Positions 1-11,992 of a stretch of 64,000 bases of DNA are shown here, piece by piece. The stretch comes from Areca catechu. Its lineage: Eukaryota; Streptophyta; Magnoliopsida; Arecales; Arecaceae. The stretch lies in NCBI GenBank assembly GCA_021397845.1, contig CM038039.1:10452731-10516730 (forward strand). The letters are read 5' to 3'. The notes under the pieces are model-generated. The model made no database searches. It saw nothing but the letters and a program-made list of their open reading frames with translations, and had not been told where the DNA came from. Position numbers and translations under genes: made by a program. How positions within the stretch are numbered: position 1 is the first letter of the stretch; every line of letters begins with the position of its first letter.

Positions 1-1614
1 TTGGTGTTTGTATTGCTTGGGAACTAGATTTCGAAGATCCAAGTATAGGTTATCTCTCTTTCTTTCTCTTGCCCTCTCTCTTGGCACACCCCACCATGTC
101 ATTCTCCTCCCCCTTCCTCTTTTTTCCTCCTCATTCCCCCTCCTCATTTCTGCCTCTTTACCACCTTCTCCTTTGGTGTTGGCATTGGCACTGCCTGCAA
201 ACCAAACTCTAGAGACCCAAGCAAGAATTAAGGCCTCGATTGCTCTCTGCCTTTCCCCCTAGGATCCTTTGGGTCTAGCATCCTTTACTACCCTACCCTT
301 GAAGGACCTTGGCTCTGCCACCCCCCTGCCACCCCCCTACTTGAGCCTGTCCGGATCCCACCTCTGATTGCCTCCGATCATGTCAGCTCATGTCTTTCAT
401 GCTCTGCTCCATCCCCATCTCCAGATCAGCAGACTCTCTCTTGCTCCCCCCCCCCCTCCCCCCCAACCACCACCACCGTCTTTGTGATTTTGCTCTTCCA
501 GTTGTGATTTGGGATGGTACTTTCTACCTGCGGTTCTAGATGGTCCACCTTTCAATACCTATACAAATATGCTTTTGAGGCACAGAGTCACAATTCCAAG
601 TCACTTGAGGTAGGTATATGAGGCAATTCTAGCTTCTAATATATGCACTGTAGTGCATGCATGTGTGTTGCTGCTGTGCAAGCTTTCTTTAGACAAGGTA
701 ATCTAACTTTACCTTAAGACTACATAAATCTAAAATATCCTCAATCATTGGGATCAATTAGTCAAAGAAACATATTTAGATTTGCTATAGTGCTTAAGCA
801 CTCACACATCATGGCGGCCATACTAGTGATGCTAACCTTGATTTCTTTCCATTCAAAGACATCTATGATTTAGCTTCTTAAACAAACACATTTTATGTTA
901 TTACATTACTTGTTCCCCTTACTTTTTTTTAATCTTATCTGATAAGAAATTTTAGTTAAACACTAAATTGTCGATTTGGTGAAAAATGCATATATGCTGC
1001 AAGAAGTGTATAGATATGTTGACAACACACACCTTTACATGTAAATGAATTATATGCTTTGAGCTTTTGGTGTATAATCTTAACCATTGTGGCTGATGCC
1101 TAACATCCATATTGCTATGTGACATTCTGCTGGTTTAGATGATATAATAAGTTTTCAAGGAAGTGTATCCTGAGAAACTCTTTCCCATATGAGGAAATAA
1201 GAGATCTTGTGTCTTGGCAGCATGTTTTCACCCATGTGTAGGACAGATGATAAGATGCCTGACTGACAAGATGTAGAGGGTTTGTATGGCAAGCTCTATT
1301 TGCTGTAGGCTCCTTATTAACATTGCTTTGCACCTTGCACTTTCTAGTCTTCCATTTGACCATAAAGTTACTGTTCAGCATTCACCTTATAAACCTCTCA
1401 AGGTTTAAATTGACATCAATATAAACTTTTGGTTGAAATCATATCCATAGAGTTTTGCTAATATGACATAAATATAGAGATTGTGTTGGCCCATGATGTT
1501 CTAAAATCCTACCAAATCTATTTGTAGCCAAGCAAGCCCTTCTTTCAATTGTTTAAATATGACCTTTTTTAAAGCATACAATAGCTAACTGTCTCTATTG
1601 TGATTCCAAAATAG
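1..1614. other. No supported gene; intron or intergenic DNA
   Basis: No coding exon could be supported. A C-rich homopolymer run lies near 450-470 and a C/T-rich stretch covers the first 500 bases. An open frame at 8-262 begins in this C/T-rich sequence and has no motif, so it is not called. If the candidate exons at 1615-3876 are real, this stretch could hold upstream introns of the same gene. Confidence 0.4.
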
Positions 1615-3876
1615 TTTCTCGAATCGTTGCTTTTGGACAAAAGCCATCTCTATTTGGACATCAACTGGTGATGTTGACCACGCTTGGATTGTTGGGTCCT
1701 ATTTTCATTATGCTGGAGGTTTTGAACCACCTGAGGTATGTGTTCATTGTATATGTTTAATTAAATTATTGTCTTTTTTGAAACTATATATCTGAAAAAT
1801 TTGTTGTGACCGAATACTCTTGTGCTGTTTCCTATTTTGTTTTGAGGATTGTCTCGGTATATTTTGTGTACTTGTTAAGCAATAATAAATTTATTGGATT
1901 ATTCAAATGGATGAGGGTGGTTTAGGGTGTTTAGACTAGGCACATTCATGCCTTGATAACCTTGCAGTTTGTTTATGGCAGCGAAATATATTTTTGGTGA
2001 TCAGCAGAAGCTTGTTCAGAAAGACTGATGAATGAAACCTGGAACATGCGGTGGAAAGGATAGTATATTTTAAGAAACAGAAGGAAGCACTTCTAGGTGG
2101 CTTGCTGATGTAAGATAATATGTTAAGACTGCTGGCTATCTTCTTTATCTGATCTGATATAGATTTTATGTTTTAGAAATAAATGGCAAAATGGAGGCAG
2201 ACTAATATGAAAAAGAGATCAAGGTTTAGTATCATCATGTTGCATAGAAATTTGGAACTAGTGAAGAATTGTTATTTGGAATAAATTGTTGATATTATAT
2301 GAAGGAGGATGGTAGAAAAGGAGAGGATAGGCACCAAAAATTACTTGACCATGTTAGATAATTATCGAGAATTTAGTCCATACATGTTTATGTTCATGTT
2401 ATGCTTAGCATGTTACCCTGCATTTTTCCATATCTAAAGGCATCACAAGCTATGCCAGTTTTCCTGTGTTTGTGAATGGTTCAATCTGAAATTCTGTCAT
2501 CTCATGAATTTTCCATCTAGTCAGAGTACCTTGCTCAGGGATGCTATTGGGTTGAGTTGGGTGTGGGTTTGGGGAGGATTAGGGAGGGGATTAGGATTGT
2601 GTAGGGATTGGGGCTAGGTTGGATTGCTATGCATCCGGTCTGCATTTTAGTAGTCTAAAGCGGGCACGGGCACAGGTGCAAGCATGCGAAGCAGCAGGGT
2701 TAAAAAAGTTTAGAAGGTGGAAGCACATACAGATGATATATGTATAATATATATGTTGAAAATTATATATTATATAAACTTTTTCGAGGTAAAAAATCAT
2801 GCTAGAACAGTGGGATTGGAACCCCTTGCACATGGGTTTTCTTGTCTTCCCCCTAAACACTCCAGCAGCCAATAAAAAGTTAGAAGGCGGAAGCTTGCAT
2901 ACAGATAATATATGTATAGTATATATGTTGAGGATTTATATAATGCATAACTTTTTTGAGGGAAAAAAATCATGCTAAACAATGGTATTTGAACCCTTGC
3001 ACATGGGTTCTTGTCTTCACTCCAACCACTCCAGCAACCAATAATTTTGTTTAAGGTGCAAATTTGCTAGCGCTTTTTGGGGTTTAGCACCCGTCCCTAT
3101 TTTCCCTAAGAGACAAAAATTTAGTCAATCTAAGGTTGAGGATTTATAAGTGGTGGTGAATCATTGGGTTGCTTTTTACTGCATATATCTATGATCCCTC
3201 TGATGGTCTATGTTGGTGTTCTCTCGTAAGAGCGAATATTTATTGCAACAGTCAAAAAGTTTTTTTTTTGTGAGTTTTGTTGTTTAGGATTTTCTTTGAT
3301 CTTATTGGGGGATCGGATCAACATTCGTTACTGCTTTGAAGGAGTCCGGTTGGGGAGTAGTACTGAAATGGAATTTGAAGGTGAGACAATCTTTTACGCA
3401 CAACTTTCTGCGATGGTTTATTTAAGAACAAAATTAAGCTTGCTGTAAGCTATTCATTCATCAACTTCTTAAGAGATTGTCGCTTGGGAACTTTTGGTCA
3501 TGCCTGCCAGGGTTCTAATAAAATGATCTATTGATATTGTCCATCACTTAACATAGGTCCATAACGGTTTAGTCTATAATAAATGGAATTTGAAGCTGAG
3601 ACTAGCAATTTTTGTGTTCATATGGGGTTGTGTGTTATTGTTTGTGCTGAACCTCTACCATGGTTGGTGAAAGTTGATTGATGGGTTCACTTCACGTGAT
3701 TGACCGGTATTTGTGCTAATTATTGTATAAGAAGATTATCCTAGAAATTTGTAATGGAGTCGCCTATCATCTCATTGGCAATTGTTCTTCCTTTGCAGGC
3801 TGTTGACATATCTCCCAGCGCTGGGCGTTCAGATCCCATGTATGTTGTCTACTCTAGAAAGCTGAAAACTGCATAA
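1615..3876 (+). CDS. Candidate last exons of an unidentified host gene (partial)
   Basis: Three exon-like segments are bounded by consensus splice sites. Segment 1615-1735 lies between an AG acceptor and a GTATG donor and reads 40 codons containing DVDHAWIVGSYFHYAGG. Segment 3288-3380 lies between TTTAG and GTGAG and reads with VRLGSSTEMEFE. Segment 3799-3876 follows CTTTGCAG and ends in MYVVYSRKLKTA plus a TAA stop. The residue mix looks coding and the last segment looks like a true C-terminus. The phases of the three segments do not join directly, so at least one exon or splice site is missing from this model. I do not recognise the family and infer no function. It could also be a degraded gene copy. 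Confidence 0.3.
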
Positions 3877-3940
3877 AGGCCTATATTTTAGAAAGGACAT
3901 CTCCAAGTTCATGGAAAGAAGAGCTTTGAATCTACCAAAG

Positions 3941-4000
3941 AAAAAAAAAAAAAAAAGTTTTGGGGGGGGGGGGGGGTTGGGGGTTGGGGTTGGGGTTGAA
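3941..4000 (+). repeat. Poly-A run followed by G-run and TTGGGG repeats
   Basis: An A-rich run is followed by about 16 consecutive G, then several TTGGGG-type repeats. Multiple G-tracts of four or more bases with short T loops could form a G-quadruplex. It lies about 65-120 bases 3' of the stop codon of the candidate host exons, so the A-run may be part of a retrocopy tail or simple-sequence DNA. Confidence 0.6.
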
Positions 4001-4129
4001 TATCTCTTTATTTCCCACTTCTATTCTTTCGTTGGGTCACACAAGTAAATTCTTGGGCCTATGCCCCATGTAGCTAAGAGATTTTTTCTCCACCACTCCC
4101 ACGGAAGAGAGCGCACCACTAATTGTATG

Positions 4130-4376
4130 ATGAAATGCCCTTATGACTTTCTATGAAATTTTATGACTTGTAAAATAAAAAAATTATAATTTGATATAAG
4201 ATGTTATAATTTAATACATGGTATTATAATTTTAAATAAAATTATGATTTCAATTTTAATGACAAAGATGCTCCTCCATTTTTTTGAAGAGAAATAAATA
4301 TATCATGTTTCATGATATCATAATTTTATCTTGGAATGTTATATTTTTTAAAAAAATTATAAAAACTATAAAAGGA
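4130..4376. repeat. Degenerate ~165-bp tandem repeat, segment 1
   Basis: AT-rich sequence with the same marker blocks as 5293-5629 and 16161-16500: a 'gaaaag/gaagag' block, a 'catgatatcataatt' block and an 'ataaaaactataaaagg' end. It is the leftmost surviving part of the array and is cut by the MITE beginning at 4377. Confidence 0.5.
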
Positions 4377-5292
4377 TTAGGGTTGGAATTGGATCGGATC
4401 AGATTGGATCATGTCTCTGCCTGGGCTTGATCTGAAAAAAATCTCGAGCTTTGGACTGGGCTTAGGTCTAAAAAATTTTGAGAACATAGTTCGGGCCCGG
4501 TCTGAGCCTTATTGGGTTGGCTCGAATCAAGGTTGGCTCGAGCCCAAATCAAAGCTGGCCCGAGCTGAACGATTGGAAAAAAAAAGTTGATTGGAGCTAC
4601 GGTGGGTGTCGGGATCGTAGGAGGGAGATTGAAGTCGGGGGGCCCTGGGGTCACGCGGGGGGTAGGGGTGTCGGGTGCGAGCACTAGGGTTGAGGGAGGG
4701 AGATTGGAGCCGGAGGGGATCGCAAGGTCATGCGGGGGGGGGGGTAGGAGGCATCGAGTGTTGGCACCGGGATCGAGGGAGGGAGATCGGAGCTAGGGGG
4801 CCATGGAGTTGGGGGGGGGGGCAGGGGTGTTGGGTGCGGGTGCTAGGGTCGATAGAGGGTGATCGAAGCCGGGGGGTGGCGAGGTCATATGGAGCAAGGG
4901 GCGCGGGTGCCACCATGATCGAGGGGTTTGATGCAAAGTCGATAGGAGCTGCAGGGTGTTGGCACCGTCGGGATCAAGTTGGAAGGGCATTGAGTGGCCA
5001 GGGCGACGGCTGGAAATGAGAGAGAAGCGGAGACCCAACCTAAATGGAAGACTCGGAGACAAAATAAAAAGTTTTAGGCTCGGGCCTGGTTGGTGTTTGG
5101 ACTATTTCTGGATCGGATTCGAGTCGGGCCTTGCCGAGCTAAAGGGATGCTCAAGCCCGGTTCGAAAATTGAATTGGTTCTAGTATAAGGCCCGAAGCTC
5201 GGCTCGATATACTTAAAGCCAGGCCTGAAGCCTGGCTTGACTTTTGGCCGGTTCAAAGCCCATTGTGTCGGTCAGGCCCAGTCCTGCCCTAA
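4377..5292. mobile_element. GC-rich MITE-like element with imperfect terminal inverted repeats
   Basis: The left end TTAGGGTTGGAATTGG and the reverse complement of the right end, TTAGGGCAGGACTGGG, agree at 12 of 16 positions. Both sides carry AAAAGG (4370-4375 and 5293-5298), a likely target duplication. Removing the insert rejoins the ~165-bp repeat at the expected place. The inside is rich in GGGCTCG/GGTTCG words and G-runs, and its open frames on both strands have no domain signature. No transposase is seen, so it is non-autonomous. The superfamily is not determined. Confidence 0.5.
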
Positions 5293-5629
5293 AAAAGGTG
5301 GACATTTCATCATTGAAAATTTTAAATAAAAAACTATGCAAAATTTTCAATGATGAAAATGCCCCATATTTTTTTGAAAAGATAAAGACATCTTGTCTCA
5401 TGATGTCATATTTAATTATAGAATATCTTGATTTTTTTCAGGATATCATAAAAATCATAGAAGGCGAGGGTAGTTTTATCATTGAAAATTTTAAATGAAA
5501 AAAAACTGGATAATTTATAATGATAAAAGAATTTCATATCTTTTTGAAAAGACAAAGACATTCTATCTCAGCATATCATCATTTGACCATAGGATATCAT
5601 AATTTTTTTCAGAAAGTCATAAAAGCTAT
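5293..5629. repeat. Degenerate ~165-bp tandem repeat, segment 2 (about two units)
   Basis: Two successive units share 'catcattgaaaattttaaat', a 'ttttgaaaagataaagaca' block, 'atgatgtcat' or 'gcatatcatc', and 'tttttttcaggatatcat' or its variant. The last unit is interrupted by the LTR array at 5630. Confidence 0.6.
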
Positions 5630-7845
5630 TATCACGCCCGAGCCAGGCATATGATAAATAGCTGCATATCCTTATGATTCAATCTCATCGAATATGCAAG
5701 GCCTATCTTTCTAATCAACAATCAGGCAACGGTATAAAATAAATTTATTAATTAATTATTTATTTCTAGAATTTTTTATTAAGGTTAATAGGTAGATAAA
5801 ATTTAACTAAAATTTCAGATAAATCATAAATTAAGGGATTAACAACTAAATTTTAGCTCCTTACTGACTGGTCCCAAAGCTCGATTGATCTTCCACATCT
5901 GTAACAAAATTATAGAAAAACAGGGGATAAGCTATCTAGGCTCAGTAAGTTATCATCACCTCTAATATATGTATAAATATGATAATAATAAATTACAAAT
6001 ATACACAAATCATACATCATAGAATAACCAACTTATGATAAAATAAGATGCAACATCACATTAATATATATATTTAATTACAAACGACATGATTATGGAT
6101 GGCCAACCATTTACTTTACTCACATGGTCCCTCTAACTATTGGTATGATCGACTTATGGCTAGTCTTGAAAGAGACTAGATCGTGACTATACATACTGAC
6201 AACTGGTTATGTGCCAGTAATCGTCCCACTGGAGGTCCGGAAGGAAACTAGCTCTAATATTATACAAAAAAATATGCATCATCAACATGTGCCAGCATCG
6301 TAACAAAGAAAAGGCAACTAGCTCTTCACTACACATACTATGCATCGGTCATGTGCCAGTGATCGCTCCATTGGAGGCCTGGAAAAAGACTAGATCCTCG
6401 AGTGATCATAGTCAGACTAGAGAGCGTCAACACCAACACACACCAATGAATGCAATCCAATGCATATCAAATTATTCTACACATAATTAACATTTCATAA
6501 TATTCATATCATATTTAGCATATAATATAATAGGTCAAGATAACTTGAAACTGATTCTATCAGGAACACGCGACTCGAATCCTAGATCCTCGTACTCCCA
6601 TATTGATAAAGGTAATGAAGGTTCTGATAAAATAAGTTAAATAATTAATCCTGAATCCAAAAAAAGAAGCTAAGGTAAGAGATTTTTTGGTCTGGTTTAG
6701 GATTAGGCTCGATCTAAAAATCTATTTAGGTCGGTCGATGGAAATCGGATTAATCAATAAAAAAATGATCTAAATATCCAAATTAATTTTATAAAATTTA
6801 TTTATTTATATTTTAATACTTTTCCTTCTCTTTCCTCTCTCTCATCTTCTCTCTCCCTTTCTCTTTCTCATCTTCTCTCTCTTCTCTCTCTCCTCTTCCT
6901 CTCTCTTCTCTCTTTCTATCTCCTTTCTCTTTCCTCCTCTTTCTCCCTCCTCTCTCTTCTATCCCTCTTCTTTCTACTCTCTCCTCTTCTCTCTTCTCTC
7001 TCCCTCTTTCTCTCTCTTTCTTGCCTCTTCCTTCTTTATCCTCTCTCTCCTCTTCTCTCTATTCTCTTTTTCTCTCTCCTCTCCCTCCATCCTCTCTCCT
7101 CTCTTCTTTCTCTCTCTTCTCTCTCTTCTCTCTCTCCTCTTTTCGCTCCCTTCTCTCCTTCTCTCTCCTCTCTTCTTTCTCTTTTTCTCTCTCCTCTCTC
7201 TTCTTTTCTTTTCTATTTTCTTTCTTTTCTTCTTTTTTTGTTTTTCCTTTTCTTTTCCTTCCTTCTTCTTCCTCTTTTTTCTTCTTTTCCGACTCCTTCC
7301 TTCTTTGTTTAGCCCGAGCGAGCCTCCCGTGGCCATCGAAAGTCATGGGAGATGGTCGATGAGGGAGAAAGGTCACCGGACATCATCGGACGAAGAAGAG
7401 GGGAGGGCAGCATGATCACCGGCGTAAGTCCGATTTTCTCCCCTTTTTTTTAATTTTCCTTCTAAGGGAGATTTGAAGAGGAAGAACTTACCGGCATCAT
7501 CAAGATTTCCGATGCTCATCGAAAAGGAGGAAGACGGCGGCGAGAAGCTCGGTGGGGGCTTGCTTGGAGGTGGTGAGAGGGGGGTGTTAAAGGGAAGACC
7601 GATGGGATTTCCTCGCCATATGGGGGAGAGAAACAGTCGATCGGAAGTCCTGTCCCATCCCAACACATCGCCGACGATCTCCCTCTCCTCCACGGCATCT
7701 TTCCGAGTCCTCCGGCGAGCATCTCGGTCGAACAGGTATCCCCTATTTCGGCTCCTTTTTTTATGATTTTTTGAACTAAAGTTGGCAGCCTCTATTGACT
7801 TCACCCCAAGCGGCCCAAAACCAAGCCTAAAATCAAGTTTTCACA
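5630..7845 (-). repeat. LTR copy 1 of the tandem LARD-like array
   Basis: In plus orientation it starts TATCACGCCCGAG and ends GGTTTTCACA replaced here by AAGTTTTCACA; on the element strand it starts TGTGAAAAC. Length is 2216 bp. It contains a pyrimidine tract at about 6826-7300, a more GC-rich block at 7310-7740, and AT-rich ends. It has diverged by roughly a tenth from copies 2 and 3 over the short stretches I compared by eye. Confidence 0.8.
6826..7300. repeat. Long homopyrimidine/homopurine tract inside LTR 1
   Basis: About 470 bases are almost pure C/T on the plus strand, mostly CTCTCT, TTTCTC and CTTCTT words. The same tract occurs at 10999-11430 and 15147-15590 in the other LTRs. Read on the minus strand it gives long Glu/Lys/Arg-rich open frames, which I take as composition artefacts. 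Tracts of this kind can form triplex (H-DNA) structures. Confidence 0.85.
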
Positions 7846-7857
7846 TTATCCTCTCCT
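7846..7857 (-). other. Polypurine tract of internal region 1
   Basis: Plus-strand TTATCCTCTCCT directly follows the end of LTR 1; on the element strand this is a purine-rich stretch immediately before the LTR start. It corresponds to TTCTCCCCTCC after LTR 2 (11993-12003). Confidence 0.6.
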
Positions 7858-9778
7858 ACAAAAAAATCTTGATCTCAAAATTTTAAAAATCTAAGTCTTC
7901 CAAAACTCAAAGATGCATGATCCGAAACTCATATGTACCATTCTATCCAAAACAATAATTTTTTTTATTAATAAGAACTTTCATTTTTTCATCATAATAT
8001 ATTTTAAATTAATCCTAATGTCTTTAGTCCATTATATTTTTGCTGCGTACTCTGATATAAATTTTTAAATCCTCTAATTTTATTAGACAAATTTCTAATA
8101 AAGATACCACTTTACATTATAATCTAAACAAAATCTAACTTTCAAATAAAACAAGATCAAAATTATTAAATTTTTTTGTTCTTACTAGATCTTGAATATA
8201 TCACATCAAATTTAAACCTTAATCCATTCCCTACGTTTAAAGCCTTTGTATAAACTTATACCATCCATTCAAGATATCAATAATCACAGTTCAAGCCCAA
8301 ACTATTTACGCTTTCCTTGATAATTTAGTTAGACAATCTGGATAAACTTTTCTCTTGAAAAATTAATATTAACTCTAACCATGTAAAAGACTTCACATTA
8401 ATACTCTTATGAATAGAATCAATTATATCATTGCTTATAGAATGATCTTACCATGATTCTTAGCATCAATTAATAAATCATTTAAAATATTATTCTTCAT
8501 AGACTAAACTTATATAGGTCTTCCAATACCCATTTCTTTGCTCAATGCAACATCAGTAGCAAGGTAATCTAAATCTCTCATAGATCTTAAATTTGACTTG
8601 GAGTTCAACATATTCAATAATCTCCAACATATATATAGAAGATCAAGTAATCCAATCTAAAACTACTAACATAAGCCATCAAAGATTCTACCAATATATG
8701 CATGCCATGTCCATATAATATTATTTAACCCGCTAATTAAAAATTACAAATCTATGCATTATCCCAAACATATTTTTCATTACACATTTTCAATAATAAT
8801 CCTCATACAGATTCATCGAAAAATTCTCCTTTTTAATATCGTTAAACTTTTCCATAATCTTCATCATAAACATCTTCTTGCAATAATCCCAAAATTTATA
8901 ATCCAATAATTAATAACAAAATTCGTATGCTATCATGATTTTCGTTCATATCAAGTTTAGGATTCCAACATCATTCAATTAATAATTAACTATACATATT
9001 CAGCGTAATATAATACACTATACTTCTAGGTCAATACTTCTGAAATTCGATCAAATCCATTTATCAGAGATAAAGATACATCTTATCCAACTCTTCAATA
9101 TTCATAATATATTTATCATGATCAAATAGTATCAATCATTCAGCCTTTTACACTCATCCAAGATCAATCTCTTTACAAAAATCATATTCTTCTTTTGCAC
9201 TAATCATATATAAAATCTTATGCATAATACCTAGAGTTTAGAAATCCAAACTTCAAATCCATTCTTACAACTTCTATCATATTTCGATTGATCATAATAC
9301 TATGTTCAAATATCTCTTAAATCACAGTTTATAGTGATCACAACCTAAATTTTAATATCATTCAAATCATATCCTAATTACTTATGTCACAGTCCTAAGT
9401 GATCATAATCCAAGCTTCAATATCATTCAGTCATTCCTTAATAATCATCATGTTAATTCCTAATCACTTATATTACAATCTGCAATTATATCAAAATTAA
9501 ATTTTCAAAGTAAATCAAATCCAAAATATAACTCGAAATATATATTCATATATCCATTGTTTAGCCTCGATGATATTCTTCCAAAAATTAAGCTAGGAGA
9601 GTTTAATCCAACATTTTATTCGTGCAAGCCTTCTATACTTAGCAAAACTCTTGGAACTATAACTTGCACCTATCAAATTAAATAAACCTTTAGTATCGAT
9701 AATTATTCTAGAATATTTAATCAAAACCCTAACTCTACCCCACTCTTACAAACTAAATCATTTTGATCTTAAACCTTT

Positions 9779-9790
9779 GCTCTGATACCA
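9779..9790 (-). other. Primer-binding site, initiator-tRNA-Met type (copy 1)
   Basis: The reverse complement is TGGTATCAGAGC, the standard plant primer site complementary to the 3' end of initiator tRNA-Met. It lies 7 bases from the LTR boundary at 9798. Confidence 0.85.
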
Positions 9791-9797
9791 TTAAATC

Positions 9798-11992
9798 TAT
9801 CATGCCCGAATCCAAAGCCCGAACCAAGTGTATGACAGACGACCGCATATCCTTAGGATTCAATCCCATCGAATATGCAAAGCCTATCTTTCTAATCAAT
9901 AATCAGACAGTGGTCTAAAATAAATTTATTATTTATTTATTTATTTATTTCTAGAATTTTTTTATCAAGGTTAACAGGTAGATAAAATTTAACTAAAATT
10001 TAAGATAAATCATAAACCAAGGGATTAACACCTAAATTCTAGCTCCTTACTGACTGGTCGCAAAGCTCGATTGATCTTCCAAATCTATAACAAAAATATA
10101 GAAAAACAGGAGGTGAGCTATACAGGCTCAGTAAGTTATTATCATCTACAATATATTCATAAATATGATAATAACAAATTACAAACATACACAAATAATA
10201 CATCACAGAATAACCAGCTCATGACAAAATAAAATGTAACATTATATTAATATGTACATTAATTTACAAATGACACGGTTATGGATGGCCAACCATTTAC
10301 TTTACTCTCCCAGTCTCTCTGATTATGGCTATGAACGGCCCGTGGCTAGTCTCGAAAGAGATTAGATCCTGACTACACATACCGATAACCTGTCATGTGC
10401 CAGTGATCGTCCCATTAGAGGTTCAAAAGGAAACTAGCTCTGATATTACATGAGAAAATATGCATTCTTAGTATGCGCCAGTGATCCTAACAAAGAAAAG
10501 GCAACTAGCTCCTCACTACACATACTGTACATCGATCATGTGCTAGTGATCACCCCATTGGAGGTCCAGAAGGAGACTAAGTTCTCGTGTGATCATAGTC
10601 GAACTAGAGAGCATCAACATCAATACACAACAATGAATGCAATCCAATGCATATCAAATTATGCTACACATAATTAACACTTCATAATATTCATATCATA
10701 TTTAGCATATAATACTAGAAATCAAAATAACTTATCTGAAACTGATTCTATCAAGAACACGCGACTCGAACCCTAGATCCTTGTACTCCATACTGATAAA
10801 GATAATGAAGGTTCTCATAAAATAAGTTAAATAATTAATCCTGAATCCAAGAAAAAAAGTTAAGGTAAGAGATTTTTTGGTCTAGTCTAGGATTAGGCTC
10901 GATCTAGATATCTATTTAGATCGGTCGATGAGAATCGAGTTAATTAATAAGAAAACAGTCTAAATATCCAAATTGATTTCAAAAAATTTATTTATTTATT
11001 CTTTTTCTTCTCTTTTTTCTCTCTCATCTTCTCTCTCCCTTTCTCTTTCTCCTCTCCTCACTGTCTCCTCTTCCTCTCTCTTCTCTCTTTCTGTCTCCTT
11101 TCTCTTTCCTCCTCTTTCTCTCTCCTCTCTCTTCTATCCCTTTTCTTTCTTCTCTCTCCTCTGTCCCTCTTTCTCTCTTTCTTTCCTCTTCCTTCTTTAT
11201 CCTCTCTCCTCTTCTCTCTCTTTTCTTTTCTCTCTCCTCTCTCCCTCGTCCCTCCTCTCTCTTCTTTCTCTCTCTTCTATCTCCCTTCTCTTCTTTCTCT
11301 CTCATCATTCTCTCTCCTCTCTCTCTTCTTTTCTTTTCTTTTTTCTTTCTTTCTTTTTTCTTTCTTTCTTTCTTTTTCTCTTTTTCTCCTTTTCTTTTTA
11401 TTTTCCTTTTTTTTCTTCTCCGACTCTTTTCTTCTTGGTTTGGCCCGAGCGAGCCTCCCATGACCATCAGAAGCCATGGGAGATGGTCGATGAGGGAGGA
11501 AGCTCGCCGGACATCGCCGGATGGAGAAGATGAGAGGGTAGCACAATCACCGGCGTCTGTCCGGTTTTCTTCCTTTTTTTTAAATTTTTCTTCTAAGGGA
11601 GATTTGAAGAGGGAGAACTTACCGGCATCATCGAGGTTTCCGATGCTCATCGAAGAGGAGGAAGACGATGGCGAGAAGCTCGGTGGGGCTTGCTTGGAGA
11701 TGGTGAGAGGGGAGATTTTAAAGGAAAAACTTATGGGATTTTCTCACTGTACGGGGGTGAGAAACGGTTGATCGGAAGTCCCATCCTATCCCAACACATC
11801 GTCGACGATCTCCCTCTCCTCCATGGAATCTTTCTGAGTCCTTCGGTAAGCATCTCAGTCGAACAGGTATCCCCTATTTCGGCCCCCTTTTTTCTTTTCT
11901 TTTATTTTTTTGATTTTTTGAGCTAAAGTTGGCAGCCTCTGCCAACTTCAGCCTAGGCAGCCCAAAACCAAGCCCAAAATCAGGTTTTCACA
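9798..11992 (-). repeat. LTR copy 2 (shared middle LTR) of the tandem array
   Basis: 2195 bp, plus-strand start TATCATGCCCG and end GGTTTTCACA. It serves both as 5' LTR of the left unit and as 3' LTR of the right unit on the element strand. It has the same pyrimidine tract, here at about 10999-11430. No target duplication flanks it; it is bordered by a primer site on its left and a polypurine tract on its right. Confidence 0.8.

Larger units (their letters stand above)
7846..9797 (-). mobile_element. Internal region 1 of the LARD-like array, non-coding
   Basis: 1952 bp, strongly AT-rich, with no open frame carrying gag, protease, integrase or RT motifs. It has exactly the length of internal region 2. 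The part at about 9180-9630 differs from its counterpart at only a few per cent, clearly less than the left half. Any movement must have relied on proteins supplied in trans. Confidence 0.8.

Noticed and set aside
8..262. Open frame with a hydrophobic, signal-like character
   Set aside because: It lies in a C/T-rich stretch, which gives Leu/Ser/Pro-rich translations, and no homologous motif is visible.
3960..4000. Interstitial telomere repeat
   Set aside because: The unit is TTGGGG-like with variable G number, not the plant TTTAGGG; simple-sequence expansion is enough.
6974..7376. Lys/Glu/Arg-rich minus-strand frames
   Set aside because: They arise from the homopurine tract of the LTR and lack any other signal. 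The same applies to 11024-11650.
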